From Melastoma dodecandrum (lineage: Eukaryota; Streptophyta; Magnoliopsida; Myrtales; Melastomataceae): a stretch of DNA of 64,000 nucleotides. The notes under the pieces were generated by a model. That model did no database searches and had not been told where the DNA came from. It saw only the letters and a program-made list of their open reading frames with translations. Both the position numbers and the translations under genes were made by a program. Location of the stretch: contig JARUPY010000090.1 of the NCBI GenBank assembly GCA_029817715.1, positions 496,001-560,000 of the forward strand, in the 5' to 3' direction. Shown here in pieces: positions 1 to 8,294 of this stretch. The first letter of the stretch is position 1, and every line of letters begins with the position of its first letter.

Positions 1-202
1 TAGCCGGATCGAAGCCCTTCGTTGTCATCAGCTTTATTGCGCCGTGTTCATCTAGCGCGCGGGTTGAGACGCGTCCTACAAGCCTTCCGTTTTCGCGGAA
101 CACCACGAGCGTGACTCTGTTTGGGTTGATCTGCTCATGGGAAACGCGTCTGAGCGCGCTGCGCGCGGAATTGTCCACATCTCGACTTCGCTTACGGTAC
201 AA
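1..202 (-). CDS. Partial uncharacterised protein running off the left edge
   Basis: A minus-strand reading frame stays open from about position 285 to the left edge of the window, so its 3' end is missing. No ATG lies in it; TTG at 202 or GTG at 178 could start it. The translated part reads like real protein, with an Arg-rich helix near the start followed by an alternating hydrophobic/charged stretch (VTLVVFRENGRLVGRVSTRA). I do not recognise the family. It is the only coherent frame in the first 1.5 kb besides a weak one at 330-749. It could be the N-terminal part of a plasmid or mobile-element protein, but that is a guess. Confidence 0.35.
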   Translation of the reverse strand, partial: MYRKRSRDVDNSARSALRRVSHEQINPNRVTLVVFRENGRLVGRVSTRALDEHGAIKLMTTKGFDPA

Positions 203-329
203 TATGCGCCTCGCGCGATTGATTTCCCGCCCGCTGAATTTGCTGGATGCAAACCCGCACGCAAAACATATGCACCAATATCACCCACGCCGAAAGGAGA
301 CTTTTATCTTCAAACACACTATCGCCTAT

Positions 330-749
330 TTATGACGTAAGAATTATGCCGCAAAGGCCTTGGAAGCAACATTCAAGCCCGTTGAGAGGAACTAGTGGAA
401 TGTGTTCGCTCCAAAACGCCCGCGAAGTATAGAGAATCTTCTGCCTCACTTCGCCCATATTCGTGATCAGGAGTCGACAGAAAAGTGTAGGACGGATAGT
501 CCATCGTTTTGTAGTGTTTTTTTTTTGGCATTCCAAAAACGTGCTCTCGGCGAAAACACGGACCGACCGGCCAACCTCGTGTTCGATCTGCGCTGACAGT
601 GACTGAGCAATTCGTTGCAGCGCGTCCGGCAAAAGATCAAACGACAAGACGAGAAAAAAGGCGGGAACTTGAGGGGAGGCATATTCATAGAGCCCGTTGT
701 TACTAGCCCTGTATACATCAATGATGCAACGCTTTTTGCGATTGGCCAT
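330..749 (-). CDS. Weak hypothetical protein
   Basis: An open frame of about 139 codons from ATG 749 (an in-frame ATG at 803 would add 18 residues). It contains a plausible amphipathic helix (LPDALQRIAQSLSAQIEHEV) after a hydrophobic strand, but the C-terminal third is Cys-rich and irregular and no ribosome-binding site precedes either ATG. I recognise no family. The surrounding DNA is more AT-rich than the rest of the window and shows no other gene. It may be a decayed gene rather than an active one. Confidence 0.22.
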   Translation of the reverse strand: MANRKKRCIIDVYRASNNGLYEYASPQVPAFFLVLSFDLLPDALQRIAQSLSAQIEHEVGRSVRVFAESTFLECQKKNTTKRWTIRPTLFCRLLITNMGEVRQKILYTSRAFWSEHIPLVPLNGLECCFQGLCGIILTS

Positions 750-803
750 AGGAGGTGCCTCAACAATTCTCTTACGCTTCGCGGTCCGGGCAACTAACGA
801 CAA

Positions 804-1544
804 GCGTTTCAGGCATTATCAAAGTAAAAGATAGGCACGCCGAAGATCGATTTCGTCAGAAAAGATCTGATAGAGTCCAGCATATCTTGTGTATAGAGAC
901 TGCCCGAAAACTTATGTCGAAGTTGCCCAGGTACAGTTCTTGTGTAAGCTAACGTAACGGAAGTAGGAGGCCCCACTAATTTCGCGAAGCGGGAAACACT
1001 TCCTGATCGCGATGGGTATTGCAACCTCGGACGCATGTACGGACGCCTTCCTTCTGAGAGTTTAGCTCAAGATGATTGAGCGCCGCTAAAGTCCGATGAA
1101 GCTTCACGCGTTAAAACCCCAAGCTGCAGACGATAACTGCTCTGAAGGCTCCGTCATGCACGCTGGGAGGACAAAAGCGACCCCACTACATTGGCCCCGG
1201 CAGTCGCCTCGCTATAAAAAGGCGCAGCTTCACGCATATTTAAATTGCGGAAGCTGTCAGTAAAGTCACTCATTTTCGGAGCCCGCGATTCCGTGACCAA
1301 TGATCCGTAGCCGGAAGACGGTAGTACGGTCAACCATTTTGTAAGAACTGCCATCCGTCCTGAAGAAAAATGAGATTATAATTTGAATAGAATGAGTTCC
1401 AGGGTCTTCCTTGGGCCTTATTTTCATTCGAAAAGGCCTGTGCCGTGCCGAGGTTGCTGGATGCATCAGTTGGGACGATTGACTGAAGCTGTGGCGGCTA
1501 AAGCGCAGGATCTGCCCGTCCCTGGGCGCTCAAAAGGAGACGTG
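804..1544. other. Gene-poor stretch
   Basis: About 740 bases without a credible gene. Short open frames in all six frames encode low-complexity or Arg-rich peptides and lack ribosome-binding sites. The stretch is richer in A+T than the flanking genes, consistent with decayed or intergenic DNA at the edge of a rearranged region. Confidence 0.5.
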
Positions 1545-2603
1545 ATGAAACACGCGCGCTTGGCCGCTGCGGCGACGATCGTTTTTTGCAACCTCTCCGC
1601 TACGAACCTGTGCTTGGCCGCCGAGGAGCCGGCCTACACCGTCAATGCCCGCGTGGCACTCGGCGGCGCTGACAAGTGGGACTTTTTAACCTTCGATCCG
1701 CAGTCCGCTCGCGTCTACGTCGCGCACGCAGATCGCGTTGACGTCGTGGACAGCGCGCGGAACAAGCGCGTCGGCGCCGTTCGGGGCGTGTCGGGCGGGA
1801 CACACGGCATCGTCGTCACGTCGCCCTATCAGGCTTTCACCGACGACGGCACGGCCGGTGTTCTTATACCGTTCGATCCCAAAACGTTTCTGACGCAGGC
1901 GCCGATCGCGGTTGGTGCTGATGCCGATGCCATCGTCCTCGATCCCTTGTCGCACAACCTTTTTGTCATCGACTCAGACGCAGGGGTGATCAGCGTCGTT
2001 GACCCGAGGGTGTTGAAGAAGGTCGTCGATATCGTGGCAGGCGGGAAGCTGGAATACGCGGTCGCCGACGACCGCGGCCATATCTACGTCAACGGAGAGG
2101 CCCTTCGCGAGATCGTCCGTGTAGATACGAAGTTGAACCGGATCGACGCGCGATGGCCGATCCCCGCCTGTGAGAGCCCGCATGGCCTGGCATTCGACGG
2201 CGCATCCCACCGGCTCTTCGCGGGCTGCCGGAACGCGCGGGCGGTGGTCATCGATGCCGATAGCGGTGCGAAGGTGGCGGAAGTGCCTATCGGCCACGGC
2301 AGTGACGCGGTCGTATTCGATCCTGTCCGCCGGCGCCTGCTAAGCGCCAATGGGATCGACGGCACGCTCTCGGTGATCGACGAGATCGGCCCGAACACGT
2401 TCGCCGCGCGCCAGCCTGTTAAGACCATGGTGAGCGGCCGGACGCTGGCGCTCGACCCTAAGACTGGGCGTGTCTTCGTCGCAGCTGCGATGACGGACCC
2501 TGCGAAAAGTCCGCGCGGCCGGGCTGTGCCGCGGCCGGGGACGCTCGAGCTCTTGGTGCTAGAGCCGCCCGTTCAGCCGGTGCCCTCCGACACGCTGCGA
2601 TAG
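1545..2603 (+). CDS. YncE-family periplasmic beta-propeller protein
   Basis: A 352-residue secreted protein. The start is ATG 1545, preceded by AAAGGAGA at a good distance; the frame is open upstream to 1383 but without a better start. Residues 1-24 form a typical Sec signal peptide ending in a Leu-Ala-Ala cleavage region. The rest is built from repeats of about 40 residues with the recurrent pattern hydrophobic-DP-x(n)-R-(V/L)-(Y/F)-V-(A/V) (for example RVYVAHADRVDVVD, HNLFVIDSDAGVISVVD, RRLLSANGIDGTLSVIDE), the signature of YVTN/YncE-type propellers. These proteins are periplasmic and bind diverse ligands; no enzyme activity can be read from the sequence. The gene stands alone, followed by pump and cytochrome relics on the other strand. 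Confidence 0.8.
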   Translation: MKHARLAAAATIVFCNLSATNLCLAAEEPAYTVNARVALGGADKWDFLTFDPQSARVYVAHADRVDVVDSARNKRVGAVRGVSGGTHGIVVTSPYQAFTDDGTAGVLIPFDPKTFLTQAPIAVGADADAIVLDPLSHNLFVIDSDAGVISVVDPRVLKKVVDIVAGGKLEYAVADDRGHIYVNGEALREIVRVDTKLNRIDARWPIPACESPHGLAFDGASHRLFAGCRNARAVVIDADSGAKVAEVPIGHGSDAVVFDPVRRRLLSANGIDGTLSVIDEIGPNTFAARQPVKTMVSGRTLALDPKTGRVFVAAAMTDPAKSPRGRAVPRPGTLELLVLEPPVQPVPSDTLR

Positions 2604-2629
2604 TCGCGCACGCGCCGTCGGAACATGGA

Positions 2630-2897
2630 GCCGTCCGAGCTTGTCGAGGTAGATGTAGACTACCGGTGTCGTGACAGGGTCAGCATCTGCGACACGGCGA
2701 GGCCGCCGACCATCGCGTAGCTCAATGGCTGGCGTAGCTTCAAGATGGTCACGGCGCCGATCATTATCGGTACCCCGCCGAGCAGTGCACATCGTCGTCA
2801 TAAGGATCGGCCATAAGCGTACCCGACGAGTTTCGATGATCGCTTTGCTCGTGAGGGCGCGGCCAAGTTCCGCCCTTAAAGCGAAGTCGACCATCAT
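2630..2897 (-). pseudogene. Relic of an RND multidrug efflux pump C-terminus
   Basis: Reading the minus strand in successive frames recovers the end of an AcrB/MdtC-type pump. First comes MMVDFALRAELGRALTSKAI, then RLWPILMTTM; after a one-base shift near 2785, LLGGVPIMIGA and SYAMVGGLAVSQMLTL; after a second one-base shift near 2672, TTPVVYIYLDKL. These match the conserved order of transmembrane helices 10-12 in HAE-type RND transporters. Everything N-terminal to this piece is missing and at least two frameshifts separate the parts, so the gene is dead. Confidence is high for the family and moderate for the exact boundaries. Confidence 0.7.
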
Positions 2898-2901
2898 GAC
2901 A

Positions 2902-3160
2902 CGAGCTTCTGCTGTCGCGGATGAACTCGGCGATGCACGAGACCTGTTGCTCGGAGAAGCCAGCTTTCTGCTTAACGATCAATGCGTCGTGCTTGCAGGA
3001 CACGCCCATCATTCCCGCGGGTTGACGGCCAAGGCGCTGGCGGAGGTGGAATTCCTAAGGGTCTTATCGATCCGGGCTGATGACACTTTCGTCGACGCGG
3101 CCATCGTGGCAGACGGCACAGCGCGGGTCGCAACCGACGAAGTGCCTTATCCCTCGGCTG
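2902..3160 (-). pseudogene. Relic of a c-type cytochrome
   Basis: One minus-strand frame contains CDPRCAVCHDG, with the CxxCH haem-binding motif encoded at 3106-3120. About 100 bases on, in the same frame, is a helix typical of cytochrome c C-termini (GFSEQQVSCIAEFIRD, around 2960-2910). Two in-frame stop codons lie between the two parts, so no functional protein can be made. It abuts the RND relic. The assignment rests on these two motifs only. Confidence 0.4.
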
Positions 3161-3325
3161 GCGCGATCCTCACGAAAACGGACATGCCTACGATCGTTCC
3201 AGCACAGTTGGCGGCATCTTTGTGCAAGCACCACGATCTAAGGACACGACAGCCTCGTTCAGTGCTTCCATGCTGTCTGTCGGGATGAAGTGGGCTAAGC
3301 TGCATGACAGTCGCCAGGCCTTAGG

Positions 3326-4342
3326 TGTTTGATCCCAGGTTTTGATGGTGCAATCTTTTCCACGGATTGGAAGGAGGCACTATGGGCCAGGTTCTTCACC
3401 GCGGCGCCACCACGACAGAGGCGGTCCGTCGAGCGATACAGCATAGTCAAGAAAGCCTGAGAGTGCTGGCGAAGCGGTACGGCGTCAACCAGAAGACCGT
3501 CGCGAAATGGAAAACTCGGACCTCGGTTGCCGATCGCCCCACCGGGCCGAAGGAGCCGAAGTCAAAGGTCCTTTCGATCGAGGACGAGGCGATCGTCGTC
3601 GCCTTTCGGCGGCACACGCTGCTGCCGCTCGACGACTGCCTCTACGCACTGCAGGCGACGATCCCGCATCTGACGCGCTCGTCCCTGCATCGCTGTCTGC
3701 AGCGCCACGGCATCTCGCGGCTGCCCGACGTCGATGGCGACAAGCCGACCAAGAGCAAGTTCAAGGCCTATGCGATCGGCTACTTCCACATCGACATCGC
3801 CGAGGTGCGAACGGCCGAAGGCCAGCTCCATCTCTTCGTCGGTATCGACCGAACGTCCAAATTCGCGTTCGTCCAGCTTGCGAAGACCGCCAACACGGCC
3901 GTCGCCTGCGGCTTCCTCGAAGCTTTGGTCGCGGCGGTCCCGTACAAGGTCCACACGGTGCTGACTGACAACGGCATCCAGTTCGCCGACCTGCCGAAGA
4001 ACCGGCTGGGTCCAACCGCTGAGTTCCGCGGACATCCCTTAGATCGGTCATGCCAGAAGTTTGGCATCGAACATCGGCTGACGAAGCCGAAGCATCCTTG
4101 GACGAACGGACAGGTCGAGCGCATGAACCGGACGATCAAGGAAGCGACCGTCAAGCGCTTCCACTACGACACCCACGATCAGCTTGCGTCGCACCTCGCC
4201 GACTTCGTATCGGCCTACAACTTCGCGCGACGACTGAAGACGCTCAAAGGCCTCACGCCCTACGAGGCCATCTGCAAAACCTGGACAAAAGAGCCGGAAA
4301 GATTCACGCTCGACCCGATCCATCAAATGCCGGGACTAAACA
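3326..4342 (+). mobile_element. IS481-family insertion sequence
   Basis: The element is about 1.0 kb. It is bounded by imperfect inverted repeats starting TGTTT at 3326-3348 and at 4320-4342 (read from the right end); 18 of the 23 positions match, including the inner TTTGATGG. The bases just outside are cTTAGg on the left and tCTAGg on the right, resembling the NCTAGN target that IS481-type elements prefer and duplicate, with one mismatch. Inside is a single intact transposase gene. The tag of the right-hand flank supplies the transposase stop codon. The element looks recent and functional, and it sits between decayed genes. Confidence 0.75.
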
Positions 4343-4347
4343 TCTAG
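3382..4347 (+). CDS. IS481-family DDE transposase
   Basis: A 321-residue transposase of normal length for the family. ATG 3382 is preceded by AAGGAGG at 3371-3377. Residues 10-50 hold a helix-turn-helix (RVLAKRYGVNQKTVAKWKTR), followed by a second HTH segment and the rve integrase core. The DDE acidic residues are visible in FHIDIAEV, VLTDNGIQF and NGQVERMNRT. The enzyme binds the terminal repeats and moves the element by cut or copy transposition. The reading frame is intact. The stop codon TAG at 4345-4347 lies just outside the right terminal repeat and is contributed by target DNA. Confidence 0.92.
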   Translation: MGQVLHRGATTTEAVRRAIQHSQESLRVLAKRYGVNQKTVAKWKTRTSVADRPTGPKEPKSKVLSIEDEAIVVAFRRHTLLPLDDCLYALQATIPHLTRSSLHRCLQRHGISRLPDVDGDKPTKSKFKAYAIGYFHIDIAEVRTAEGQLHLFVGIDRTSKFAFVQLAKTANTAVACGFLEALVAAVPYKVHTVLTDNGIQFADLPKNRLGPTAEFRGHPLDRSCQKFGIEHRLTKPKHPWTNGQVERMNRTIKEATVKRFHYDTHDQLASHLADFVSAYNFARRLKTLKGLTPYEAICKTWTKEPERFTLDPIHQMPGLNI

Positions 4348-4722
4348 GTGGCTGCGGCAAGCGCTGAAGTTACTTGCTCAGATGTCATGGACCTCAAAAG
4401 AAATTGACCGGATCGCTCAAAATTCGCCCAATTTAGCGTCGTGAGCTCGGCGCCTTCAGCACTCGACATCGGGCTCGATTTCGTCTCTGCCGACGCGACC
4501 TGAGTTGGCTTCGCGGTGCCGTAACTCGCATCCTTCTCTTTGACGAGGCCAATCTTCGTTGCATCAGTTGGGTCTTTCGAAGCGGAAGCGGCCGTTTATC
4601 AGCCGCTCGCCATTTTACAGGGGCGCCAGACGTTGACCGACGATAGGCCGCCAAAGCTGCCGAGCTGGATGCTGTGTCACGCGAGTGGATAGCCTCAGAC
4701 GCTCTCGAACAATCCTAGTCGC
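4348..4722. other. Intergenic stretch without a gene
   Basis: About 375 bases between the insertion sequence and the TonB-receptor fragment. The open frames here (for example minus 4433-4654) encode Arg/Ser-rich peptides with no family likeness. I see no RNA gene or clear terminator. Confidence 0.5.
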
Positions 4723-5515
4723 TCAGAAGGACAATCTCACGCCGCCGTAGACGGAGAGCGGCTGTGCGACGGTGATAGCGCGGGCGTCGGGATTGGCGCT
4801 TGCCCCATTTGACGCTAGCGTCGTGCTGACGAGGCCGCCGGTGCTGCCGGTCTGGTAGAATGTACCGTAGGTCGCATAGCGGTTGTTGGTGAGATTGTTG
4901 GCTAGCGTGAACACCTGGATGTGGTCGCTTAGCTGGTACGAGGCATGCGCATTGATGACGTAGTAGGAGGGCAGCTGCGGCTGCTGGTTCGACGCGTCGC
5001 CGATGAAGTACTGGCTGCCGACGATAATTGTGTCTATGCCAACGAGCAAGTGCGGCGTGACGCGGTATTCCACGCCGAGCTTGCCGATATTGCGCGGGAT
5101 GCCGGGGATGTTGTCGCTCGGGTGGACGAAGATGTTGCCGGCCTTGTTGGCCGACGGACTTCGGGTCGAAAGTTTGCCGAAGAACTGGTAGGTCGCGTCG
5201 ATGAGCGCGTAATTGCCGTAGAACTCCCACGGGTCGCGGTCGTACTGGATCCCGGCCTCTAAGCCCTTACGCAGGGTTTCCGGGACGTTAGCGTAGTAGC
5301 CTTGGCCAGAGAAGATGCTCGGTAGCCTGATGATGTCGTTGGTGCTCGTTGTGCGGAAATAGCCTGCCTTGTAGGAGACGCCGCCACCGCCGTAGCTCTC
5401 TGGCAGGAGCATCGTGCCGCGAGCGCCGCCCTCCCATGTGTACGAGACAACCTGCTGCAGCGGCGGGTCGGAGACTAGCGCGCCTTCGAGCGTGCAAGGA
5501 CGCCGCGGATCAAAG
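4723..5515 (-). pseudogene. C-terminal fragment of a TonB-dependent receptor
   Basis: About 260 residues of the beta-barrel of an outer-membrane TonB-dependent receptor (iron-siderophore or metal-chelate uptake). The end is canonical: alternating strands, a PSYYVINAHASYQLSDHIQV segment, NNLTNNRYATYGTFY, and a terminal GGVRLSF with a C-terminal Phe. The homology stops abruptly upstream of TFDPRRPCTLEGALV at about 5513, so the signal peptide, plug domain and most of the barrel are absent; the frame upstream runs into antisense of the adjoining transporter fragment. It cannot be exported or function. The break coincides with the break in the neighbouring gene, pointing to one deletion or recombination. 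Confidence 0.85.
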
Positions 5516-6009
5516 GTTTGTCGCTCAGCCTGATGGCGGTCTGGGTCTTTGGATCGACGCTCTATCACACGCTGGTCTTGGGCCTGCCGGTCGCAGAGGT
5601 CATGGGGGCGATAGGCGTCCTTGCATTGGCGGCGAACCTGGCATCCGTCCTCTTTTTGCTGCCGTACAAGGACGGCGACGCCAATGTCCGCTCGGTCTGG
5701 CTGTGCTCCCGCAACGATGCGATCGGCAACGTCGTCGTGATGGTCGCCGCGCTGGCCGTCTGGGGCACGTCCAGCAAGTGGCCGGACCTCGCCGTTGCCG
5801 GAATCATGGCTGGTTTGTTTCTGACGTCGGCGGTGCAGATCCTACGACAAGCATGGACGGAGTACCGCACCGGTGCCCCCTTCACGAACGTCGGACATGT
5901 CGCTCATGACGACGCATCCGCGCCGCCCGCGCCGCCCGCGCCGGCGCCAGCTAGCCCGCGCGTTAACAGCAATCGTGGCCGCCATGGTGCATCGGGTGAC
6001 GGTGGTTGA
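5515..6009 (+). pseudogene. C-terminal fragment of a CDF-family metal cation transporter
   Basis: The frame begins abruptly at GLSLMAVWVFGS (about 5515) and encodes the last four or so transmembrane segments of a cation diffusion facilitator, with the helix-5 signature DGDANVRSVWLCSRNDAIGN. Full CDF proteins have two more helices in front, including the first metal-binding acidic/His pair; these are missing. TTG 5518 is the only start and has no ribosome-binding site. The C-terminal tail is Ala/Pro-rich and overlaps the end of the opposite-strand permease gene by 47 bases. Full-length relatives export Zn, Co or Ni from the cytoplasm; this piece is probably inactive. Confidence 0.75.
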
Positions 6010-7081
6010 GCCAAAAGAGCCACACAGCGAGGCTGCCGAAGGCAAGGTTTAGCCAGAACGTATAGTCGATGCCAAAGTGGGTGATATGCTCCTTCACCCC
6101 GTGCGCTGCGGGCGGCACCAATCCGAGGGCCAGGAACCCCGTCTCCACGACGATGCCTGAGATCACCATCGTGACGAAGAACACGCCGCCGATATAGGCC
6201 GCCATTCGCCACCCGAAGTACCGCCGGTACGTGTCGAGCAGCGGCAGGACGATGAGGTCGGCGTAGATGAACGCGAGGACGCCGCCGAAGCCGGCTCCGC
6301 TCGCCCATAGGATCGCGGCCAGTGGAACGTTGCCGACAAAGCAGACGAAGGTGACGACCGCGATGATCGGGCCAAGAAGGGCGTCGATCGGAATGGCGAG
6401 CCAGGGCGAAGCCCCTTGCAGGAAGATCGTCTTCCAGAATTCCGCCGGCACGAATGCCGAGATCGTGCCGCCGACCACGAAGCCGATCGCGAGATCCTTC
6501 CAGAGCATCGACCATTCCATCGCGAAGTTCTGCGCCACGAGGATGCGAGTCTTCGGGTTGGTCGCGCGCACCCACCAGGTGTCGCCTTCCGCCTGCATCG
6601 TCATGTGCTGGTGCCCCTGGCTCGATTCCTTGTGCGAGCGGGCAGCTTCGATCAGCGCCTTCGGAGCCGTCGCCTTGACGATCGCGCTCATGACGCCGAC
6701 GAGCACGATGCCGCCGATCCACTCGCCGAGCATGAACTGCCAGCCGAGCAGCACGTACAGGATCAGTCCGAGCTCGAGCACGAGGTTCGTCGAGGCGAAT
6801 AGGAAGGCGAGCGAGGTCACGAGCGCCGCGCCCTTCTTGAACAGCGTGCGCATGATCGCCGCCGACGCGTAGGAGCAACTAGAACTGGCTGCGCCCGCGG
6901 CGGTCGCGATCGCGATCTCCTTTGGACCATCCTTGCCGAGCGCGCGCTGCATGTCAGTCGATGACACCGTCGACTGCAGGAGCGCCGACACCGAGAAGCC
7001 GAGCACAAGGCTCCAGGCCGTCTGCCAGGCCATGCCCGCCGTCATCAACGCGGCGTCTTCGATATGCTGGAGCAATGTCAT
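5963..7081 (-). CDS. YraQ/ArsP-type permease (DUF318)
   Basis: A 372-residue inner-membrane protein with eight or more predicted helices in two halves. It carries the family hallmarks: GAASSSCSYASAAIMRTLF in the first half, and VCFVGNVPLAAILWASG with FGGVLAFIYADLIVLPLL in the second. A hydrophilic loop (about residues 150-175) links the halves, and the C-terminus is His-rich and ends in two cysteines. Relatives include ArsP (organoarsenical efflux), and many sit in metal or sulfur loci; the substrate is not known. It is the last gene of the leftward copper cluster, 44 bases after its upstream neighbour, which suggests a role in metal handling. Confidence 0.8.
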   Translation of the reverse strand: MTLLQHIEDAALMTAGMAWQTAWSLVLGFSVSALLQSTVSSTDMQRALGKDGPKEIAIATAAGAASSSCSYASAAIMRTLFKKGAALVTSLAFLFASTNLVLELGLILYVLLGWQFMLGEWIGGIVLVGVMSAIVKATAPKALIEAARSHKESSQGHQHMTMQAEGDTWWVRATNPKTRILVAQNFAMEWSMLWKDLAIGFVVGGTISAFVPAEFWKTIFLQGASPWLAIPIDALLGPIIAVVTFVCFVGNVPLAAILWASGAGFGGVLAFIYADLIVLPLLDTYRRYFGWRMAAYIGGVFFVTMVISGIVVETGFLALGLVPPAAHGVKEHITHFGIDYTFWLNLAFGSLAVWLFWLNHRHPMHHGGHDCC

Positions 7082-7125
7082 TCAGTGGGTCCGTTGCTGT
7101 CTGGGTGGCCGGGTCGCCGGCCGGT

Positions 7126-7716
7126 TCAGAAATCTTTCGGGATCAGCACTTGATTCGACCCGACTGCAGCCAGCAGGTTTTGCAGATTGGCCTCGTCGTT
7201 TCGAAAGATGCCGCCCATGCGCTGGCAGACCGCAATAAACCTATGCGGCTCCCGCTTCAGGGCTTCCGCGGTCACCACGGCCTTCGGGGCGGCTTTAGCC
7301 CACTGCGCGCCGACGTCGACGCCGATGGACGAGGCCGCGCCGTCGATGGCGTGAAGGGCTTTGCGCGCTTCTTCGAGGCCGACTGTCGAGAGGAACGACG
7401 GATCGTTCTGCTCGGTCCTCAGCTCCGAACACGCCTTCAGGCCGAGGTAGATCGTGTAGGCGTGGCGAAGATAGCCTTCGATCGCGGCGATCTGCCGAGC
7501 ACGCAGATCGCCTTGCGGGTCCGGCGCGGCTTCGGCCGGATGCCCGGGTCGATGATTGACCCCAAGGAACAAGACATCGGCGCGAAAAGATGCCGGCCGA
7601 GCCGAAGGAAGGGCCGCAAGCGCGGCCGAGACGGCGGCTGCCGCCAGGCCCGACGCCATGCAGGCCAAGCGTGCCACGCGGTAGGCAGCTATCGTCGCGG
7701 ACGATCGGCTCCTCAT
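7126..7716 (-). CDS. Secreted protein of unknown function in the copper cluster
   Basis: A 196-residue protein with an N-terminal hydrophobic segment (about residues 12-35, preceded by several Arg) that fits a signal peptide or anchor. The mature part is helical, with two cysteines (ACSELRTE and AVCQRMGG). I do not recognise the family. It lies 29 bases after the CusF-like gene and 44 bases before the permease gene, so it is very likely co-transcribed with them. The His-rich sequence near the start (NHRPGHPAEA) and the context suggest periplasmic metal handling; this is inference. Confidence 0.6.
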   Translation of the reverse strand: MRSRSSATIAAYRVARLACMASGLAAAAVSAALAALPSARPASFRADVLFLGVNHRPGHPAEAAPDPQGDLRARQIAAIEGYLRHAYTIYLGLKACSELRTEQNDPSFLSTVGLEEARKALHAIDGAASSIGVDVGAQWAKAAPKAVVTAEALKREPHRFIAVCQRMGGIFRNDEANLQNLLAAVGSNQVLIPKDF

Positions 7717-7745
7717 GGTAGTGCTCCTCCGGCGCCGACGCCCGC

Positions 7746-8033
7746 CTACTTTGCTTTCTCCATCTTGGTGATCGTGAACTTGCCGTTGATCTTGTCGGTG
7801 TCGAAACTGATCCGGTCGCCGGCCTTGAGGCCGTTGAGCATCGACGGATCCTGGACGCGGTAGACCATCGTCATGCCGTCCTCCATGTCGAACTTCTTGA
7901 TCGCGCCGTGCGTGAGGGTGACCTTTCCAGCGGCCGTGTCGACCTTCTTCACCTCGCCCTTGTAGGGCTCGGCCGCGACGGCGGCCGAGGCGGGCGTCAG
8001 GAGCGCGAGGACGATCACGAGTGTCTTATTCAT
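7746..8033 (-). CDS. CusF-like periplasmic copper-binding protein
   Basis: A 95-residue protein with a 21-residue signal peptide (cut after AVAA). The mature domain is a small beta-barrel of the CusF family: GEVKKVDTAAGKVTLTHGAI, then KFDMEDGMTMVYRV, then a KAGDRISFDTDKINGKFTI tail. The His of the THG turn and the two Met of MTM match the Cu(I)/Ag(I) ligands. The Trp that caps the metal in E. coli CusF is absent; an Asp-Met-Glu-Asp segment is found instead, as in many environmental homologues. It would ferry Cu(I) to the CusB adaptor of the cluster. Confidence 0.85.
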   Translation of the reverse strand: MNKTLVIVLALLTPASAAVAAEPYKGEVKKVDTAAGKVTLTHGAIKKFDMEDGMTMVYRVQDPSMLNGLKAGDRISFDTDKINGKFTITKMEKAK

Positions 8034-8057
8034 GGTGTTCTCCTTCGATGACGAGGG

Positions 8058-8294
8058 TCAGCACGGTCGCTTGAACGGACGGACGGGTGCCGTGTGTCCG
8101 GCGCAAGGGCGGATCGACGGCGCTTTGGTCTGGGCGGGCGCTGCGAACTGGTTGAACGGCGAGTGGTGGTTCGGCGAATAGAACCACATCGATCCGGACG
8201 TCATCGGATGGATCTGGGCGGTCGCAGGCACGGCGGTGGCGAGCCACGCGACGCCACCGACGAGTAAGGCTCTCGCCATGAGGGGGCCGCTCAT
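8058..8294 (-). CDS. Small secreted His/Met/Cys-containing protein
   Basis: A 78-residue protein. Its ATG at 8294 overlaps the stop of the cupredoxin gene (ATGA), so translation is probably coupled; a second ATG at 8279 is possible. Residues 5-24 form a signal peptide (ALLVGGVAWLATAVPATAQ). The mature part has HPMTSGSMWFYSPNHHSPF followed by a Pro/Lys/Cys-rich tail with two cysteines. I know no named family; such short Met/His peptides often occur in copper loci. It is co-transcribed with the CusF-like gene 24 bases downstream. Confidence 0.6.
   Translation of the reverse strand: MSGPLMARALLVGGVAWLATAVPATAQIHPMTSGSMWFYSPNHHSPFNQFAAPAQTKAPSIRPCAGHTAPVRPFKRPC

Noticed and set aside
2671..3288. 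205-codon plus-strand frame
   Set aside because: It is antisense to the RND and cytochrome relics; the minus strand shows the conserved motifs.
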